A stretch of DNA of 64,000 nt from Burkholderia stagnalis (GTDB lineage: Bacteria > Pseudomonadota > Gammaproteobacteria > Burkholderiales > Burkholderiaceae). The notes under the pieces were generated by a model. The model had not been told where the DNA came from and ran no database searches. It saw only the letters and a program-made list of their open reading frames with translations. Below, in pieces: positions 35,218 to 46,354 of the stretch. The translations under genes and the position numbers were made by a program. Every line of letters starts with the position of its first letter. The first letter of the stretch is position 1. Location of the stretch: contig NZ_CADESW010000001.1 in the NCBI RefSeq assembly GCF_902830275.1, positions 62,001 through 126,000 on the forward strand, given 5' to 3'.

Positions 35218-36902
35218 ACGCACGCGAACCCAACTTCACCGAATCGCGCAGCGCACGCCTGCGCCGCATGCTCGTCAGCAGCGACCTCGAATTCCTGATG
35301 GAAGCGCACAACGGCCTGTCCGCGCGGATCGTCCGCGAAGCGGGCTTCAAGGGCATCTGGGCGTCGGGCCTCGCGATCTCCGCGCAGTTCGGCGTGCGCG
35401 ACAACAACGAGGCGAGCTGGACCCAGGTCGTCGATGTGCTCGAATTCATGGCCGACGCGAGCGACCTGCCGATCCTGCTCGACGGCGATACGGGCTACGG
35501 CAACTTCAACAACGTGCGCCGCCTCGTGAAGAAGCTCGAGCAGCGCGGCATCGCCGGCGTGTGCATCGAGGACAAGCAGTTCCCGAAGACCAACAGCTTC
35601 ATCGACGGCGAACGCCAGCCGCTCGCCGAGATCGACGAGTTCTGCGGCAAGATCAAGGCCGGCAAGGATTCGCAGAGCGACCCCGACTTCTCGATCGTCG
35701 CGCGCGTCGAGGCGCTGATCGCGGGCTGGGGGATGGACGAGGCGCTGCGCCGCGCGAACGCGTATGCGGAAGCCGGCGCCGATGCGATCCTGATCCACAG
35801 CAAGCTGTCGCGCCCCGACGAGATCCTGCAGTTCGCGCGCGAATGGAGCGGCAAGGCGCCGCTCGTGATCGTGCCGACCAAGTACTACAGCACGCCGACC
35901 GACGTGTTCCGCCAGGCCGGCATCAGCACCGTGATCTGGGCGAACCACCTGATCCGCGCGTCGGCATCCGCGATGCAGGCCGTCGCGCGCGAGATCCACG
36001 AAAACGAGACGCTGATCAACGTCGAGGATCGCGTCGCGTCGGTCAACGAGATCTTCCGCCTGCAGGACGCCGACGAATACTCGGCGGCCGAGCGCATCTA
36101 CCTGTCGTCGTCGTCGCGCGCGTCGAACGCCGCGATCGTGCTCGCCGCGAGCCGCGGCAAGGGGCTGGAAGCCGTCACCGAAGACAAGCCCAAGGTCATG
36201 CTGCCGGTGGCCGGCAAGCCGCTCTTGCGCTGGCTCGTCGACGGCTTCAAGAAGCACGGCGTGAACGACATCACCGTGGTGGGCGGCTATCGCGCCGACG
36301 CGATCGACACGTCGGGCATCAAGCTCGTCGTCAACGAGCGCCATGCGCAGACGGGCGAGCTCACGTCGCTCGCGTGCGCGGCCGAGCGCCTGACCGGCGA
36401 CACCGTGATCTCGTACGGCGACCTGCTGTTCCGCAGCTACATCCTGCGCGACCTCGCGGAGAGCGAGGCCGAGTTCAGTGTCGTCGTCGATTCGTCGCTG
36501 ACGCAGCCGACCAACCAGAGCGTGCGCGACTTCGCGCTCTGCTCGGCCGCCGACGATCGCGGTCTGTTCGGCCAGAAGACCTACTTGCAGCGCGTATCGA
36601 GCGACGTCGCCGAAGGCACGCCGCACGGCCGCTGGATCGGCCTGCTGAACGTGCGCGGCGCAGGCGTCGATCGCCTGAAGGCGATGCTCGCGACGCTGCA
36701 GGCGCGCCCTGATTTCGACACGCTCGACATCCCCACGCTCCTCAACGAGCTGATCGCCGCCGGCGAGAAGATCGAGGTGCAGTACGTGCATGGCCACTGG
36801 CGCGGCGTCAACGATCTGGAAGATTTCCGTCGCGCGGGCGACTTCGCGCACGGCCAGACGCCGCTGTCCGAACCGGGCGCCGGCATCGGAGGCGCGCAAT
36901 GA
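35214..36902 (+). CDS. pepM: Phosphoenolpyruvate mutase fused to a CTP:phosphonate nucleotidyltransferase
   Basis: A 562-residue two-domain protein. Residues 20-300 are PEP mutase: [10 protein letters not shown] (60-69), DGDTGYGN (90-97) and the signature [11 protein letters not shown] (119-129). It rearranges PEP to phosphonopyruvate, the only entry to natural C-P bonds. Residues 304-562 are a nucleotidyltransferase with LAASRGKGL and KPKVML (Lys325, Lys327), as in PntC-type 2-aminoethylphosphonate cytidylyltransferases, often fused to PEP mutase. The fusion links formation of the C-P bond to activation of the final phosphonate. It overlaps both neighbours by 4 bp. Confidence 0.93.
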   Translation: MNAREPNFTESRSARLRRMLVSSDLEFLMEAHNGLSARIVREAGFKGIWASGLAISAQFGVRDNNEASWTQVVDVLEFMADASDLPILLDGDTGYGNFNNVRRLVKKLEQRGIAGVCIEDKQFPKTNSFIDGERQPLAEIDEFCGKIKAGKDSQSDPDFSIVARVEALIAGWGMDEALRRANAYAEAGADAILIHSKLSRPDEILQFAREWSGKAPLVIVPTKYYSTPTDVFRQAGISTVIWANHLIRASASAMQAVAREIHENETLINVEDRVASVNEIFRLQDADEYSAAERIYLSSSSRASNAAIVLAASRGKGLEAVTEDKPKVMLPVAGKPLLRWLVDGFKKHGVNDITVVGGYRADAIDTSGIKLVVNERHAQTGELTSLACAAERLTGDTVISYGDLLFRSYILRDLAESEAEFSVVVDSSLTQPTNQSVRDFALCSAADDRGLFGQKTYLQRVSSDVAEGTPHGRWIGLLNVRGAGVDRLKAMLATLQARPDFDTLDIPTLLNELIAAGEKIEVQYVHGHWRGVNDLEDFRRAGDFAHGQTPLSEPGAGIGGAQ

Positions 36903-38086
36903 TCGAAGCGGCCCAGTTCGTCGAGGCCGCGCGCGAGCGCGGCTTCGACTGGTACGCGGGCGTGCCCTGCTCGTACCTGACGCCGTTCATCAATTACGTG
37001 CTGCAGGACCCGACGCTGCATTACCTGTCGGCCGCGAACGAAGGCGACGCGGTCGCGCTGATCGCCGGCGCGACGCTCGGCGGCAAGCGCGGCATCGCGA
37101 TGATGCAGAACTCGGGGCTCGGCAACGCGGTGAGCCCGCTCACGTCGCTTACGTGGACGTTCCGCCTGCCGCAGCTGCTGATCGTCACGTGGCGCGGCCA
37201 GCCGGGCGTGCCCGACGAGCCGCAGCATGCGCTGATGGGCCCGATCACGCCCGCGATGCTCGACACGATGGAGATCCCGTGGGAGACGTTCCCGACCGAC
37301 CCCGAACAGGTCGGCCCGGCGCTCGACCGCGCGATCGCGCACATGGATGCGACCGGCCGCCCGTACGCGCTCGTGATGCAGAAAGGCAGCGTCGCGCCGT
37401 ATGAACTGAAGTCGAATCCGGCGGCGCAGCCGCGCGCGCACGTTGCCGCGCAATCGTCGTCGCGTGCTGAATCGGCCGACGCATGGCCGACCCGCCACGA
37501 CGCGCTGCAGCGCGTGATCGCGCACACGCCGGTCGATTCGACCGTCGTGCTCGCATCCACCGGCTTCTGCGGCCGCGAGCTGTACGCGCTCGACGATCGC
37601 GCGAACCAGCTGTACATGGTCGGCTCGATGGGCTGCGTGACGCCGCTCGCGCTCGGCCTCGCGCTCGCGCGCCCCGATCTCCGCGTGGTCGCGGTCGACG
37701 GCGACGGCGCCGCGCTGATGCGCATGGGCGCGTTCGCGACGCTCGGCACCTATGGCCCGTCCAACCTCACGCACGTGCTGCTCGACAACGGCGCGCACGA
37801 ATCGACGGGCGGCCAGGCGACCGTGTCGCAGCACGTGTCGTTCGCCGGTGTCGCCGCCGCGTGCGGCTATGCATCGGCGGCCGAAGGCGACACGCTCGAC
37901 GTGCTCGACGCGGCCCTCTCCGACACGTCGCGCGCGAACGGAGCACGGTTCGTGCGGCTCGCGATCCGCACCGGCGTGCCCGACGGCCTGCCGCGCCCGA
38001 CCGTCACGCCGGTCGAGGTCAAGACCCGCCTGATGCGGCACATCGGCGCCGCGCAGGCCGAAGCCCAAGCCGAAGGAGCCCAATGA
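36899..38086 (+). CDS. aepY: Phosphonopyruvate decarboxylase
   Basis: A 395-residue ThDP-dependent decarboxylase. Glu48 (ANEGDA) is the ThDP-activating residue and GDG (268-270) starts the metal/diphosphate motif [11 protein letters not shown]. The N-terminal [13 protein letters not shown] is typical of phosphonopyruvate decarboxylases. It pulls the unfavourable PEP mutase reaction forward by turning phosphonopyruvate into phosphonoacetaldehyde and CO2. ATGA overlap upstream and downstream. Confidence 0.93.
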   Translation: MIEAAQFVEAARERGFDWYAGVPCSYLTPFINYVLQDPTLHYLSAANEGDAVALIAGATLGGKRGIAMMQNSGLGNAVSPLTSLTWTFRLPQLLIVTWRGQPGVPDEPQHALMGPITPAMLDTMEIPWETFPTDPEQVGPALDRAIAHMDATGRPYALVMQKGSVAPYELKSNPAAQPRAHVAAQSSSRAESADAWPTRHDALQRVIAHTPVDSTVVLASTGFCGRELYALDDRANQLYMVGSMGCVTPLALGLALARPDLRVVAVDGDGAALMRMGAFATLGTYGPSNLTHVLLDNGAHESTGGQATVSQHVSFAGVAAACGYASAAEGDTLDVLDAALSDTSRANGARFVRLAIRTGVPDGLPRPTVTPVEVKTRLMRHIGAAQAEAQAEGAQ

Positions 38087-39150
38087 TGCTGTTGCTGAAT
38101 CCCGGCCCGGTCACGCTGTCCGAACGCGTGCGCCGCAGCCTGCTGCAACCCGACCTGTGCCATCGCGAAAGCGAGTTCTTCGACCTGCAGGACGAAGCGC
38201 GCGCGCGGCTCGTCGCCGCGTACGCGCTCGATCCGGCCGAATGGACGGCCGTGCTGATGACGGGCTCGGGCACCGCCGCCGTCGAAAGCATGATCGCGGC
38301 GCTCGTGCCGCAGGGCGGCAAGCTGCTCGTGATCGAGAACGGCGTCTACGGCGAGCGGATCGCGCAGATCGCGACGCAGTACGCGATTCCGCACGAAGTG
38401 CTCAAGCACGAGTGGATGCAGGCCCCCGATCCCGCGCAGGTCGCCGCGCGGCTCGACGCGGGCGGCTTCTCGCATGTCGCGGTGATCCATCACGAAACGA
38501 CGACCGGCCGCCTGAACGATCTCGGCGCGATCGCCGACGTGTGCCGCGCGCGCGGCGTGAGGCTGCTCGTCGACGGCGTCAGCAGCTTCGGCGCGGAAGC
38601 GATCGATTTCGCGGGCGGCGACATCGACGCGGTGGCGGCGACCGCGAACAAGTGCCTGCACGGCGTGCCGGGCGCGGCGTTCGTGATCGTGCGCCGCAGT
38701 GCGCTCGCGAAGGCCGCGAGCCGCACGTACTACCTCGACCTCGGCCGCCTCGCGAAGCTGCAGGACCAGCGCAATACGCCGTTCACGCCGTCGGTGCACG
38801 CGTATTACGCGCTGGTCGAGGCGCTGCGCGAATTCGACGAAGCCGGCGGCTGGCGCGCGCGCCACGCGCGTTACAAGGCGCTCGCCGACCAGGCGCAGGC
38901 CGGCCTGGCCGCGCGCGGGATGCCGCTCGCGCTGCCGGAAGGCGCATCGTCGGTCGTGCTGCGCGCGTACCGGCTGCCGCAGGGCGTCACGTACGAGCAG
39001 TTGCACGACGGGCTGAAGGCGCGCGGCTTCGTGATCTACGCGGGGCAAGGCGGGCTGTCGAAGGAGCTGTTCCGGATCTCGACGATGGGCGCGATCGAAG
39101 CGGCCGATGTCGAGCGGTTGCTGGATGGGTTTACGGCGCTCACGCAGTAA
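38083..39150 (+). CDS. phnW: 2-Aminoethylphosphonate:pyruvate aminotransferase (biosynthetic direction)
   Basis: A 355-residue PLP enzyme. Lys190 (TANKCLHG) binds PLP, Asp164 (LLVDGVSSFG) its ring nitrogen, and NPGPVTLSERVR is the PhnW N-terminus. In PEP mutase clusters it runs toward 2-aminoethylphosphonate from phosphonoacetaldehyde. Two adjacent ATGs (38083 and 38086); AAGGAG fits either, and the first gives an overlap with the decarboxylase stop. It is the last gene before a strong terminator. Confidence 0.93.
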   Translation: MMLLLNPGPVTLSERVRRSLLQPDLCHRESEFFDLQDEARARLVAAYALDPAEWTAVLMTGSGTAAVESMIAALVPQGGKLLVIENGVYGERIAQIATQYAIPHEVLKHEWMQAPDPAQVAARLDAGGFSHVAVIHHETTTGRLNDLGAIADVCRARGVRLLVDGVSSFGAEAIDFAGGDIDAVAATANKCLHGVPGAAFVIVRRSALAKAASRTYYLDLGRLAKLQDQRNTPFTPSVHAYYALVEALREFDEAGGWRARHARYKALADQAQAGLAARGMPLALPEGASSVVLRAYRLPQGVTYEQLHDGLKARGFVIYAGQGGLSKELFRISTMGAIEAADVERLLDGFTALTQ

Positions 39151-39175
39151 GCCGCCGTTTCTCCTCCGGCATTGT

Positions 39176-39205
39176 GTAAAAAAGGCCCGCAAGGGCCTTT
39201 TTTAC
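39176..39205. terminator. Bidirectional intrinsic terminator
   Basis: GTAAAAAAGGCCC (39176-39188), loop GCAA and GGGCCTTTTTTAC (39193-39205) form a perfect hairpin with six T on either strand. It ends the phosphonate operon and the convergent acyltransferase gene. Confidence 0.95.
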
Positions 39206-39233
39206 GTCATGAGGACGTGCGTTCGCACCCCGC

Positions 39234-40361
39234 CTACTCCGCCACTTTCGGCCCGATGCCACCACCCGGCGCACGCCGCGCGGCCCATTCCGAATAGCGA
39301 TCCTTGAGCCGCAAGAACGGCTTTTCGACGAGGAAGTAGCTGGCGGACGCCGCCGCGAACGCTTCGAGGATGCCGAGCGGGAAACCATGCGCGATCGGCA
39401 GGTTCGGATTCGCAAACGGCTGTTGCCACAGATACAGGCTGAATGAAATCGTGCCGACGAATACCATCGGTTTCGTGCGCAATAACCGCGCGCACCAGAA
39501 ATCGTCGCGGAAATTGAGCACGACAATCACGATCGCAATCAGCGCCGCTTCGATCGTCACGCCATAGGTGATGTTCCAGACGCCGCGCAGCGTCGCTTCG
39601 ACCAGCGGCATCGCGAACAGCAGCACGCAGACGATCACCGTCACCACGCGGGACTCACCGCGCCACGACCGGATCCACGCGTCCAGCCGGTGCTGGTTGA
39701 GCGCGGCGTAGCAGCCGATCAGGATCGGATCGATGCCGGTGTGGAGCATCATCCGCAACTGCCCGCGCAGCTCCGGCGCGGCGAAATAGGTGGCCGCGCG
39801 GATCAGCGGCACGACCAGGATCAGCGCCGCGAGCCAGCGCGTGCCGTTGCGCCGCGCGGCCACCAGCAGGAGCAGCAGCGGCCAGAACCAGTAGAACTGC
39901 TCTTCGAGCGCGAGCGACCAGAAATGGCCGAGATACCACGCGCCGTCGGGATGCAGCGCGCTGTCGGCGGTGAGGCCGAGGCCCATCGAGTAGTTCCACA
40001 GATGCAGCGCGGCAAACGCCCACTGGCGCTGGCTGACATCGATCCACCCCGCCGCCGCCAGCAGCGCGACGACGCCCAGGTATGCGTAGCAGGCCGGCCA
40101 GATCCGCAGCACGCGCCGCACGTAGAACGGCCCCAGCGCGATACTGCCCGTGCGCTTCAGTTCGCCCGTCAGCACGTTGGTGATCAGGAAGCCGCTGAGC
40201 ACGAAGAAGATCAGCACGCCGAGCCGGCCGTCGGCGAACAGCCGCAACGGCGCGAGCCAGCCCGAGTAGCCGCCGGGGAGCACGTGCTCCGCATGGCCGA
40301 TGACGACCATCGCCACCGCGACGGCGCGCAACCCGGTAAGCTGCTGGACGCGATGTGTCAT
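39234..40361 (-). CDS. Acyltransferase 3 family (OafA/YrhL-type) membrane protein
   Basis: A 375-residue integral membrane acyltransferase with about ten segments. The N-terminal LTGLRAVAVAMVVIGHAEH contains the catalytic His, followed by FFVLSGFLIT and YVRRVLRIWPA, the family motifs. Members O-acetylate sugars of O-antigen, exopolysaccharide or peptidoglycan, or modify lipids. It is convergent with the phosphonate operon and separated from it by a terminator, so shared function is not implied. Confidence 0.9.
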   Translation of the reverse strand: MTHRVQQLTGLRAVAVAMVVIGHAEHVLPGGYSGWLAPLRLFADGRLGVLIFFVLSGFLITNVLTGELKRTGSIALGPFYVRRVLRIWPACYAYLGVVALLAAAGWIDVSQRQWAFAALHLWNYSMGLGLTADSALHPDGAWYLGHFWSLALEEQFYWFWPLLLLLVAARRNGTRWLAALILVVPLIRAATYFAAPELRGQLRMMLHTGIDPILIGCYAALNQHRLDAWIRSWRGESRVVTVIVCVLLFAMPLVEATLRGVWNITYGVTIEAALIAIVIVVLNFRDDFWCARLLRTKPMVFVGTISFSLYLWQQPFANPNLPIAHGFPLGILEAFAAASASYFLVEKPFLRLKDRYSEWAARRAPGGGIGPKVAE

Positions 40362-40548
40362 GGACTGGTTTCCGTCGCAATGGCGAATAGCCGGTTTATT
40401 GATTGGTGTTTCTGAATGGCTGCCGAAATTCCGCCGCTAGTGTCCCGCAAAAATATCGAAATAAAATTGCTTAAAAAATGCCGTCAGCATTGGCGTTGCA
40501 ATGGCCGCCATACGGCGGCCGGACGCCGGCGACGCGGATTCGGCATAA

Positions 40549-41544
<996 letters not shown>

Positions 41545-41694
41545 CCGGATCGCGCGGGTACGGCGGCGTAACCAAGCCGCCGCCGCGCCCGGGCAAGACT
41601 GCTGCGTGCGGCTTCGACGATCGCCCGCCCGCCGGCATCACCATGCCAGGTGCGCGGCATCGACGAGGATTTAAGTCGACGACGAGACGTTCGC

Positions 41695-42411
41695 CTAACG
41701 CGGACTGATCCCGAACAGCAAGCCGCCGGTATCGCTCGCGACCGCGGAGTAATGCAGTTTTCCGACGCTCCGCTCGATCGTTTTGGATTCCTTGCGGCTC
41801 TCCATGGCGATCTGGATCATGTTCACGACCGTCTCGGTATCGTCCTTTGACGCGGTAGCGTCCGGATTGACCGCCGCCGCGATCCCGACGAGTGCGGAAA
41901 CGGCTTTCAGCATCACCGCGGGCTCGTCATTGCCAATCTGGATCATGAGTTCGCGAAGCGATCCGTCGGCCTTGTTGATCGTGCCGGCCAGCTCGATGCC
42001 GCGGCCGACCGACTGTTGAAAACCGTCGTAGACGGTATCGTGAACGATCTCGAATTCAGGAAGCGCGTAACCGGTGTTCGCACCGGAAAGCCCGCGATTG
42101 TACTTGCGGCGAAACTCTTCCGGCGTGATCTCGAGCGACACGCGCGGCGCTGCCTGGGCGGTCGCGCCCGTCACCGGCGACGCAGTGGCATGGCGGGCGG
42201 CCTTCGTCGCGTCGTCCTTTTTCGGAAGAATAAGGGCGCCCACGGTAACCGTCGCCATCGCTGCCGCTATGCCGCCGACGAACAGCGTCGCGCGCTTCGG
42301 AACTGCGCCCGTCTTCTTGTTTTTGAATAGCGACGGCCGGATCAAACCGACCACTGCAACAACAATAAACAGCGGGCTAACCAAGCCCAAGATCATGGCG
42401 ATAGCTTCCAT
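41695..42411 (-). CDS. Membrane-anchored protein of unknown function
   Basis: A 238-residue protein with two N-terminal membrane segments (about 5-25 and 42-62), an Ala/Thr-rich linker (68-90) and a soluble domain (92-238) that includes EEFRRKYNRGLS and LMIQIGNDEPAVMLKAVSALVGIAAAV. I do not recognise the family. Lys/Asn content is somewhat higher than in neighbours. It stands alone. Confidence 0.6.
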   Translation of the reverse strand: MEAIAMILGLVSPLFIVVAVVGLIRPSLFKNKKTGAVPKRATLFVGGIAAAMATVTVGALILPKKDDATKAARHATASPVTGATAQAAPRVSLEITPEEFRRKYNRGLSGANTGYALPEFEIVHDTVYDGFQQSVGRGIELAGTINKADGSLRELMIQIGNDEPAVMLKAVSALVGIAAAVNPDATASKDDTETVVNMIQIAMESRKESKTIERSVGKLHYSAVASDTGGLLFGISPR

Positions 42412-42510
42412 TCTTTTTTGGCCCTATTTTATTGATTGCGGCATGATACCAATGCGCGCAGGGCCTTGCACAAAGGAAGTCGGCATTCGGCGACGCGAAG
42501 CAACACCGCG

Positions 42511-43515
42511 TCACCCGTCGCCTTCCCCCTCCAGCGGCTCGACCGTCACCCCGACCTTCAGCTCCTGATCCGCCCCACCGCCGCGGATCACGCCGCGCAG
42601 CGGCGTCACGTCCGCGTAGTCGCGCCCGATCGACAGCATCACGTAATCGTCGCCCGGCGCGCGATCGTTGGTCGGATCGAGCTGCAGCCAGCCGCCGTCC
42701 TCGGGCCACGCCGGGTCGTACACCTCGACCCATGCGTGCGACGCGTCCGCGCCGATCAGCCTCGGCTGCCCCGGCGGCGGCTGCGTCAACAAATAGCCGC
42801 TCACGTAACGCGCCGCGAGCCCCAGCGAGCGCAGCGCACCGATCATCACATGCGCGAAATCCTGGCACACGCCCTGACGCAGCGCGAGCGCATCGAGCGC
42901 GGTCGTCGTCACGTCGGTGCTGTTCGGCGCGTACTTGAATTCCGCGTGGATGCGCCGCATCAGCTCCCACGCCGCCTGCACGAGCGGCCGGCCCGGCGTG
43001 AAGCTGGCCGCCGCGTACGCGGCCAGTTGCGGATCGCATGCGACGTGCGGCGACGCGAACACGAACTCGCTCGCCGCGTCGTACGGCTGCCCCGCACGAA
43101 AACGGAAACGCTCGCGCACCGCTTCCCATGCGCTCGCGTGCGCGGGCTCCGGCTGCGCGATCGCGGGCGGCGGCGCGCCGCGCGCGCCAGCCGACCAGAC
43201 CGGCGGCGTCACCCGCACCACGCTGCGGCTGCGCACGAGCAGCGCATCGTGCGGCTGGTTCAGCGCGAACGACGCGCGCGCGTTGCCGAACGCGTCGGTC
43301 TCGGTGCAAACGGCCTGCGGCGCCGGCTCGATCTCGAGCTCGAACGACAGCCGCTGCTGGCGCGGCGTCGCGAGCGGCGTCAGGCGTGCCTGGTGCTGCG
43401 CGGATTCGACCCGCGCCGCATAGCGGTACTCGGTGTCGTGCGTGACGCGCAGCAGCCGGCCGCCGGACGGCACAGCGGCAGGCAGCGGGTTCGCCGCGGG
43501 CTTTCTCGTCACCAT
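42511..43515 (-). CDS. Transglutaminase-like protein (active triad), second cassette
   Basis: A 334-residue protein: bacterial transglutaminase-like N-terminal beta domain (20-110) then a core with Cys217 (GVCQDFAH), His260 (ASHAWVEV) and Asp280 (LDPTN), a complete papain-like triad. No signal peptide. It overlaps the ATP-grasp/alpha-E fusion by 7 bp and is last in the block. In such clusters the transglutaminase is thought to cut or transfer isopeptide bonds of a peptide made by the ATP-grasp protein. Confidence 0.88.
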   Translation of the reverse strand: MVTRKPAANPLPAAVPSGGRLLRVTHDTEYRYAARVESAQHQARLTPLATPRQQRLSFELEIEPAPQAVCTETDAFGNARASFALNQPHDALLVRSRSVVRVTPPVWSAGARGAPPPAIAQPEPAHASAWEAVRERFRFRAGQPYDAASEFVFASPHVACDPQLAAYAAASFTPGRPLVQAAWELMRRIHAEFKYAPNSTDVTTTALDALALRQGVCQDFAHVMIGALRSLGLAARYVSGYLLTQPPPGQPRLIGADASHAWVEVYDPAWPEDGGWLQLDPTNDRAPGDDYVMLSIGRDYADVTPLRGVIRGGGADQELKVGVTVEPLEGEGDG

Positions 43516-46175
43516 AGCGTCCTGCCCGCCTCGCGCACGTGGCTGAAATAGCGTTCGCCGATCCGGTTCGACAGCTCCCACACGGCTTTCGCGGTGGCGT
43601 CCAGGCTGTCGAGCAGCAGGTCGTAACGACCGTCCTCGCCGGTTTCGCACAGCGCGTGCAGCGACCAGCCGGGCACGTCCGGAATCGCGTCGGCCAGTTC
43701 GGACAGCGCATAGCCTTCGCTGCGCTCGACCTTCGTCAACCGGCCGCGCATCGCCTGCACGACCCACCCGAGCGAGCGCGGATTGTCGGTGTCGAGCACG
43801 ACGAGCGACAGCAGCGGCGCAACGTCGAAGCCGCGCTGGTAGCGCGAACGGAACGTGATCGCGCTGTCGAACAGCTCGAGCACCAGCTCGAAGCCGTCCT
43901 GCTTGAGCACCGCGCCCTCCTCGAATGCGAACCGCAGCACGCTGCACAGGAAATCCAGCCGGTCGATCTGCCGGCCGATCGACAGCAGCCGCCAGCCGTC
44001 GTCGCGCGTCATGTTGTCGGTCTGCGCGCCGGTGATCGCGCCGAGCAGCAGGCCGAGCCGGTCGAGCAGCTGCAGCGCTTCGTTGCCGAGCTGCTCTTCC
44101 GCTTCGGGGTGGCCGGCGCTGTCGGCGAACAGTTGCGTCGCGTCGTCGATCAGCCGCCATTGCTCGCTCGACAGCCGCTCGCGGATCGCGGCCGCCGCGC
44201 CGCGCATGCCGAACAGGCACGACGCGATACCGGTCGCGCGATCCGCGCCGCGCGTCAACGATGCGGCCAGCGCATGCTGGAACGCGCGCGGCGCCTCGAC
44301 CGCGCCCGGCGTGTCCGGCGCGAGCAGGCCGGTGTCGCGGCACAGCGTGTCGATCAGCTCCAGGTGCGCGGGGCTGTCCGCGTCGTCCTCGCCGCGCAGC
44401 CGTTCGAGCGCCGCGCGCGCCAGGCGCATCAGGTTGGTCGCGCGCTCGGTGTAGCGGCCGAGCCAGAACAGGTTCTCGGCCGCGCGGCTCGCGATCGCGC
44501 GCGGCGCGGCCAGGTCGTCCGGGCCGAGATGCGTCTGCAGCAGCGTCGTCGAATCGACGATGCCCTCCGTCATCACCCACGTATCGACCGTGCTGCCGCC
44601 GCGCGGCATCGGCGCGTTGAACAGCGCGTCGCGCGTGCCGACCCGCGACAGCCCGCCGGGCAGCACGCGCCAGCGCGCCGCGCCGTCCGCGAGCGCGAAC
44701 ACGCGCAGCAGCAGCGGCTTCGGCACGATCCGCGCGCCGCCCTGCCCGTGGCGATAGTCGTCGCCGTTGCCGTTCGGCTCGGCGCCGCCCGGCCAGGTCG
44801 GCGCCTGCGACAGCGGCAGGTCGGCCTGCACCGTGTAGTGCTCGGGATGCGCGAGAATCCGCGCGCGCCATTCGGCGAGCTGCGCGTGCGTGAGCCGCGC
44901 GCCGATCACCGGCTCGAAGCCGCCGCCCGCCTGCACGTCCGGCGGGAACGCCGGCTTGATGATGCCGCGCGCGAGCTGCGGCAGCGCGTCGTCGCAGGCG
45001 GCGGCCTCGCCGCACCACCACGAATGCACGGCCGGCAACGTCAGCGTCTCGCCGAGCAGGCTCTCCGCGAGACGCGGCAGGAAGCCGAGCACGCCCGGCG
45101 ATTCGAGGAAGCCCGAGCCCGGCGCGTTCGCGAGCAGCACGTTGCCCGCGCGCACGGCCTGTAGCAGCCCCGGCACGCCGAGCATCGAATCGGGCCGCAG
45201 CTCCAGCGGATCGAGCCACGCGTCGTCGACGCGCCGCAAGATCCCGTGCACCGGTTCGAGCCCGCGCAGCGTCTTCAGGAACACGCGGCTGTCGCGCGCG
45301 GTCAGGTCGCCGCCTTCGACGAGCGTCAGGCCGAGGTAGCGCGCGAGATACGCGTGCTCGAAATAGGTCGCGCTGTGCGGCCCCGGCGTCAGCAGCACGA
45401 TCCGCGAGTTCTTCCGCGCCGGGCTCAGCGCCTGCATGCTCTGCAGCAGCGCGCGGTAGCTCGCCGCGAGCCGCTGCACGCGCAGCCCGCGGAACGCGCG
45501 CGGGAACAGGCGCGACACGATCAGCCGGTTCTCCAGCAGATAGCCGAGCCCCGACGCGCCCTGCGTGTGATGCGCGATCATCCGCCACTGGCCGTCCGGC
45601 CCGCGCGCAAGGTCGAACGCGACGACGTGCAGCCAGGTGTTGCCCGGCACCCGCGCGCCGCGCATCGCGCGCAGGTAGCCCGGATGCCCGGTGACGAGCG
45701 CGGGCGGCAGCAGCCCGCGCTGCAGGATCGTCTGCGGCCCGTACAGGTCCGCCATCATCGTGTTCAGCAGCCGGGTGCGCTGCAGCACGCCGCGCTCGAT
45801 CGCCACCCAGTCCTGCGGCGTGACGATCAGCGGCAGCAGGTCGAGCGACCACGGGCCGGTCGCGCCGTCGCCCGCGCGCTGCTCGTGGAGCTGGTAGAAC
45901 AGGCCGTTCTCGCGCATGCGCCGCTGCAGCGCGTCCGCGCGGCGGTCGAGATCGGCCACGCCGTCGCTGCCGATCGATGTGAAGAAATCGCGCCACGCGG
46001 GGGCGAGCGCGGGCGCGTGCAGCCCGGCCGCGCTGCCGCGCAGTTCGTCGTAGCGGCCGGCGGCCGCCGGCGCGGCGAGCGCGGCGGCCAGCTCGGCGGC
46101 ATCCGGCTGCGATCCGGTATCGAAGAGCGTGTGCATCGCGTCGGCGGCGAGATCGTCGGAGTGAATGGGCGGCAC
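43509..46175 (-). CDS. Circularly permuted ATP-grasp fused to alpha-E domain
   Basis: An 888-residue fusion. Residues about 80-550 are the circularly permuted ATP-grasp / DUF404-DUF407 region (with RRVDDAWLDPLELRPDS, LLANAPGSGFLESPG and TVDTWVMTEG), and about 570-888 is the all-helical alpha-E domain (AENLFWLGRYTERATNLMRL to the end). The family is predicted to ligate amino acids or peptides using ATP. The GTG start at 46175 is tentative; an ATG at 46136 would give 875 residues. The homologous functions are on separate genes further upstream. Confidence 0.88.
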   Translation of the reverse strand: MPPIHSDDLAADAMHTLFDTGSQPDAAELAAALAAPAAAGRYDELRGSAAGLHAPALAPAWRDFFTSIGSDGVADLDRRADALQRRMRENGLFYQLHEQRAGDGATGPWSLDLLPLIVTPQDWVAIERGVLQRTRLLNTMMADLYGPQTILQRGLLPPALVTGHPGYLRAMRGARVPGNTWLHVVAFDLARGPDGQWRMIAHHTQGASGLGYLLENRLIVSRLFPRAFRGLRVQRLAASYRALLQSMQALSPARKNSRIVLLTPGPHSATYFEHAYLARYLGLTLVEGGDLTARDSRVFLKTLRGLEPVHGILRRVDDAWLDPLELRPDSMLGVPGLLQAVRAGNVLLANAPGSGFLESPGVLGFLPRLAESLLGETLTLPAVHSWWCGEAAACDDALPQLARGIIKPAFPPDVQAGGGFEPVIGARLTHAQLAEWRARILAHPEHYTVQADLPLSQAPTWPGGAEPNGNGDDYRHGQGGARIVPKPLLLRVFALADGAARWRVLPGGLSRVGTRDALFNAPMPRGGSTVDTWVMTEGIVDSTTLLQTHLGPDDLAAPRAIASRAAENLFWLGRYTERATNLMRLARAALERLRGEDDADSPAHLELIDTLCRDTGLLAPDTPGAVEAPRAFQHALAASLTRGADRATGIASCLFGMRGAAAAIRERLSSEQWRLIDDATQLFADSAGHPEAEEQLGNEALQLLDRLGLLLGAITGAQTDNMTRDDGWRLLSIGRQIDRLDFLCSVLRFAFEEGAVLKQDGFELVLELFDSAITFRSRYQRGFDVAPLLSLVVLDTDNPRSLGWVVQAMRGRLTKVERSEGYALSELADAIPDVPGWSLHALCETGEDGRYDLLLDSLDATAKAVWELSNRIGERYFSHVREAGRTLW

Positions 46176-46354
46176 GGTGTCGGTCCGTCGTGAATCAGGC
46201 GGCGGCCGCGCGCACACGCCGCGCCGGCGGCGCGTGGCGGCACGCGGCCCCAAACTGCCGGCATCCTAACATTCCGGCGGGGCCGCCATCGGCCGGCACG
46301 TGTGCCCGCCCCGGCCGTGCACGCATCGTCATCGCGCCCTCCGTCATGCGGCGC

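Noticed and set aside
39188..39193. The hairpin at 39176 as a riboswitch or attenuator
   Set aside because: Perfect stem with T-runs on both strands between convergent genes is fully explained by a bidirectional terminator.
43509..43515. The 7-bp overlap as a sign of a frameshift between ATP-grasp fusion and transglutaminase
   Set aside because: Both proteins have complete domain ends and starts; the overlap is ordinary translational coupling.
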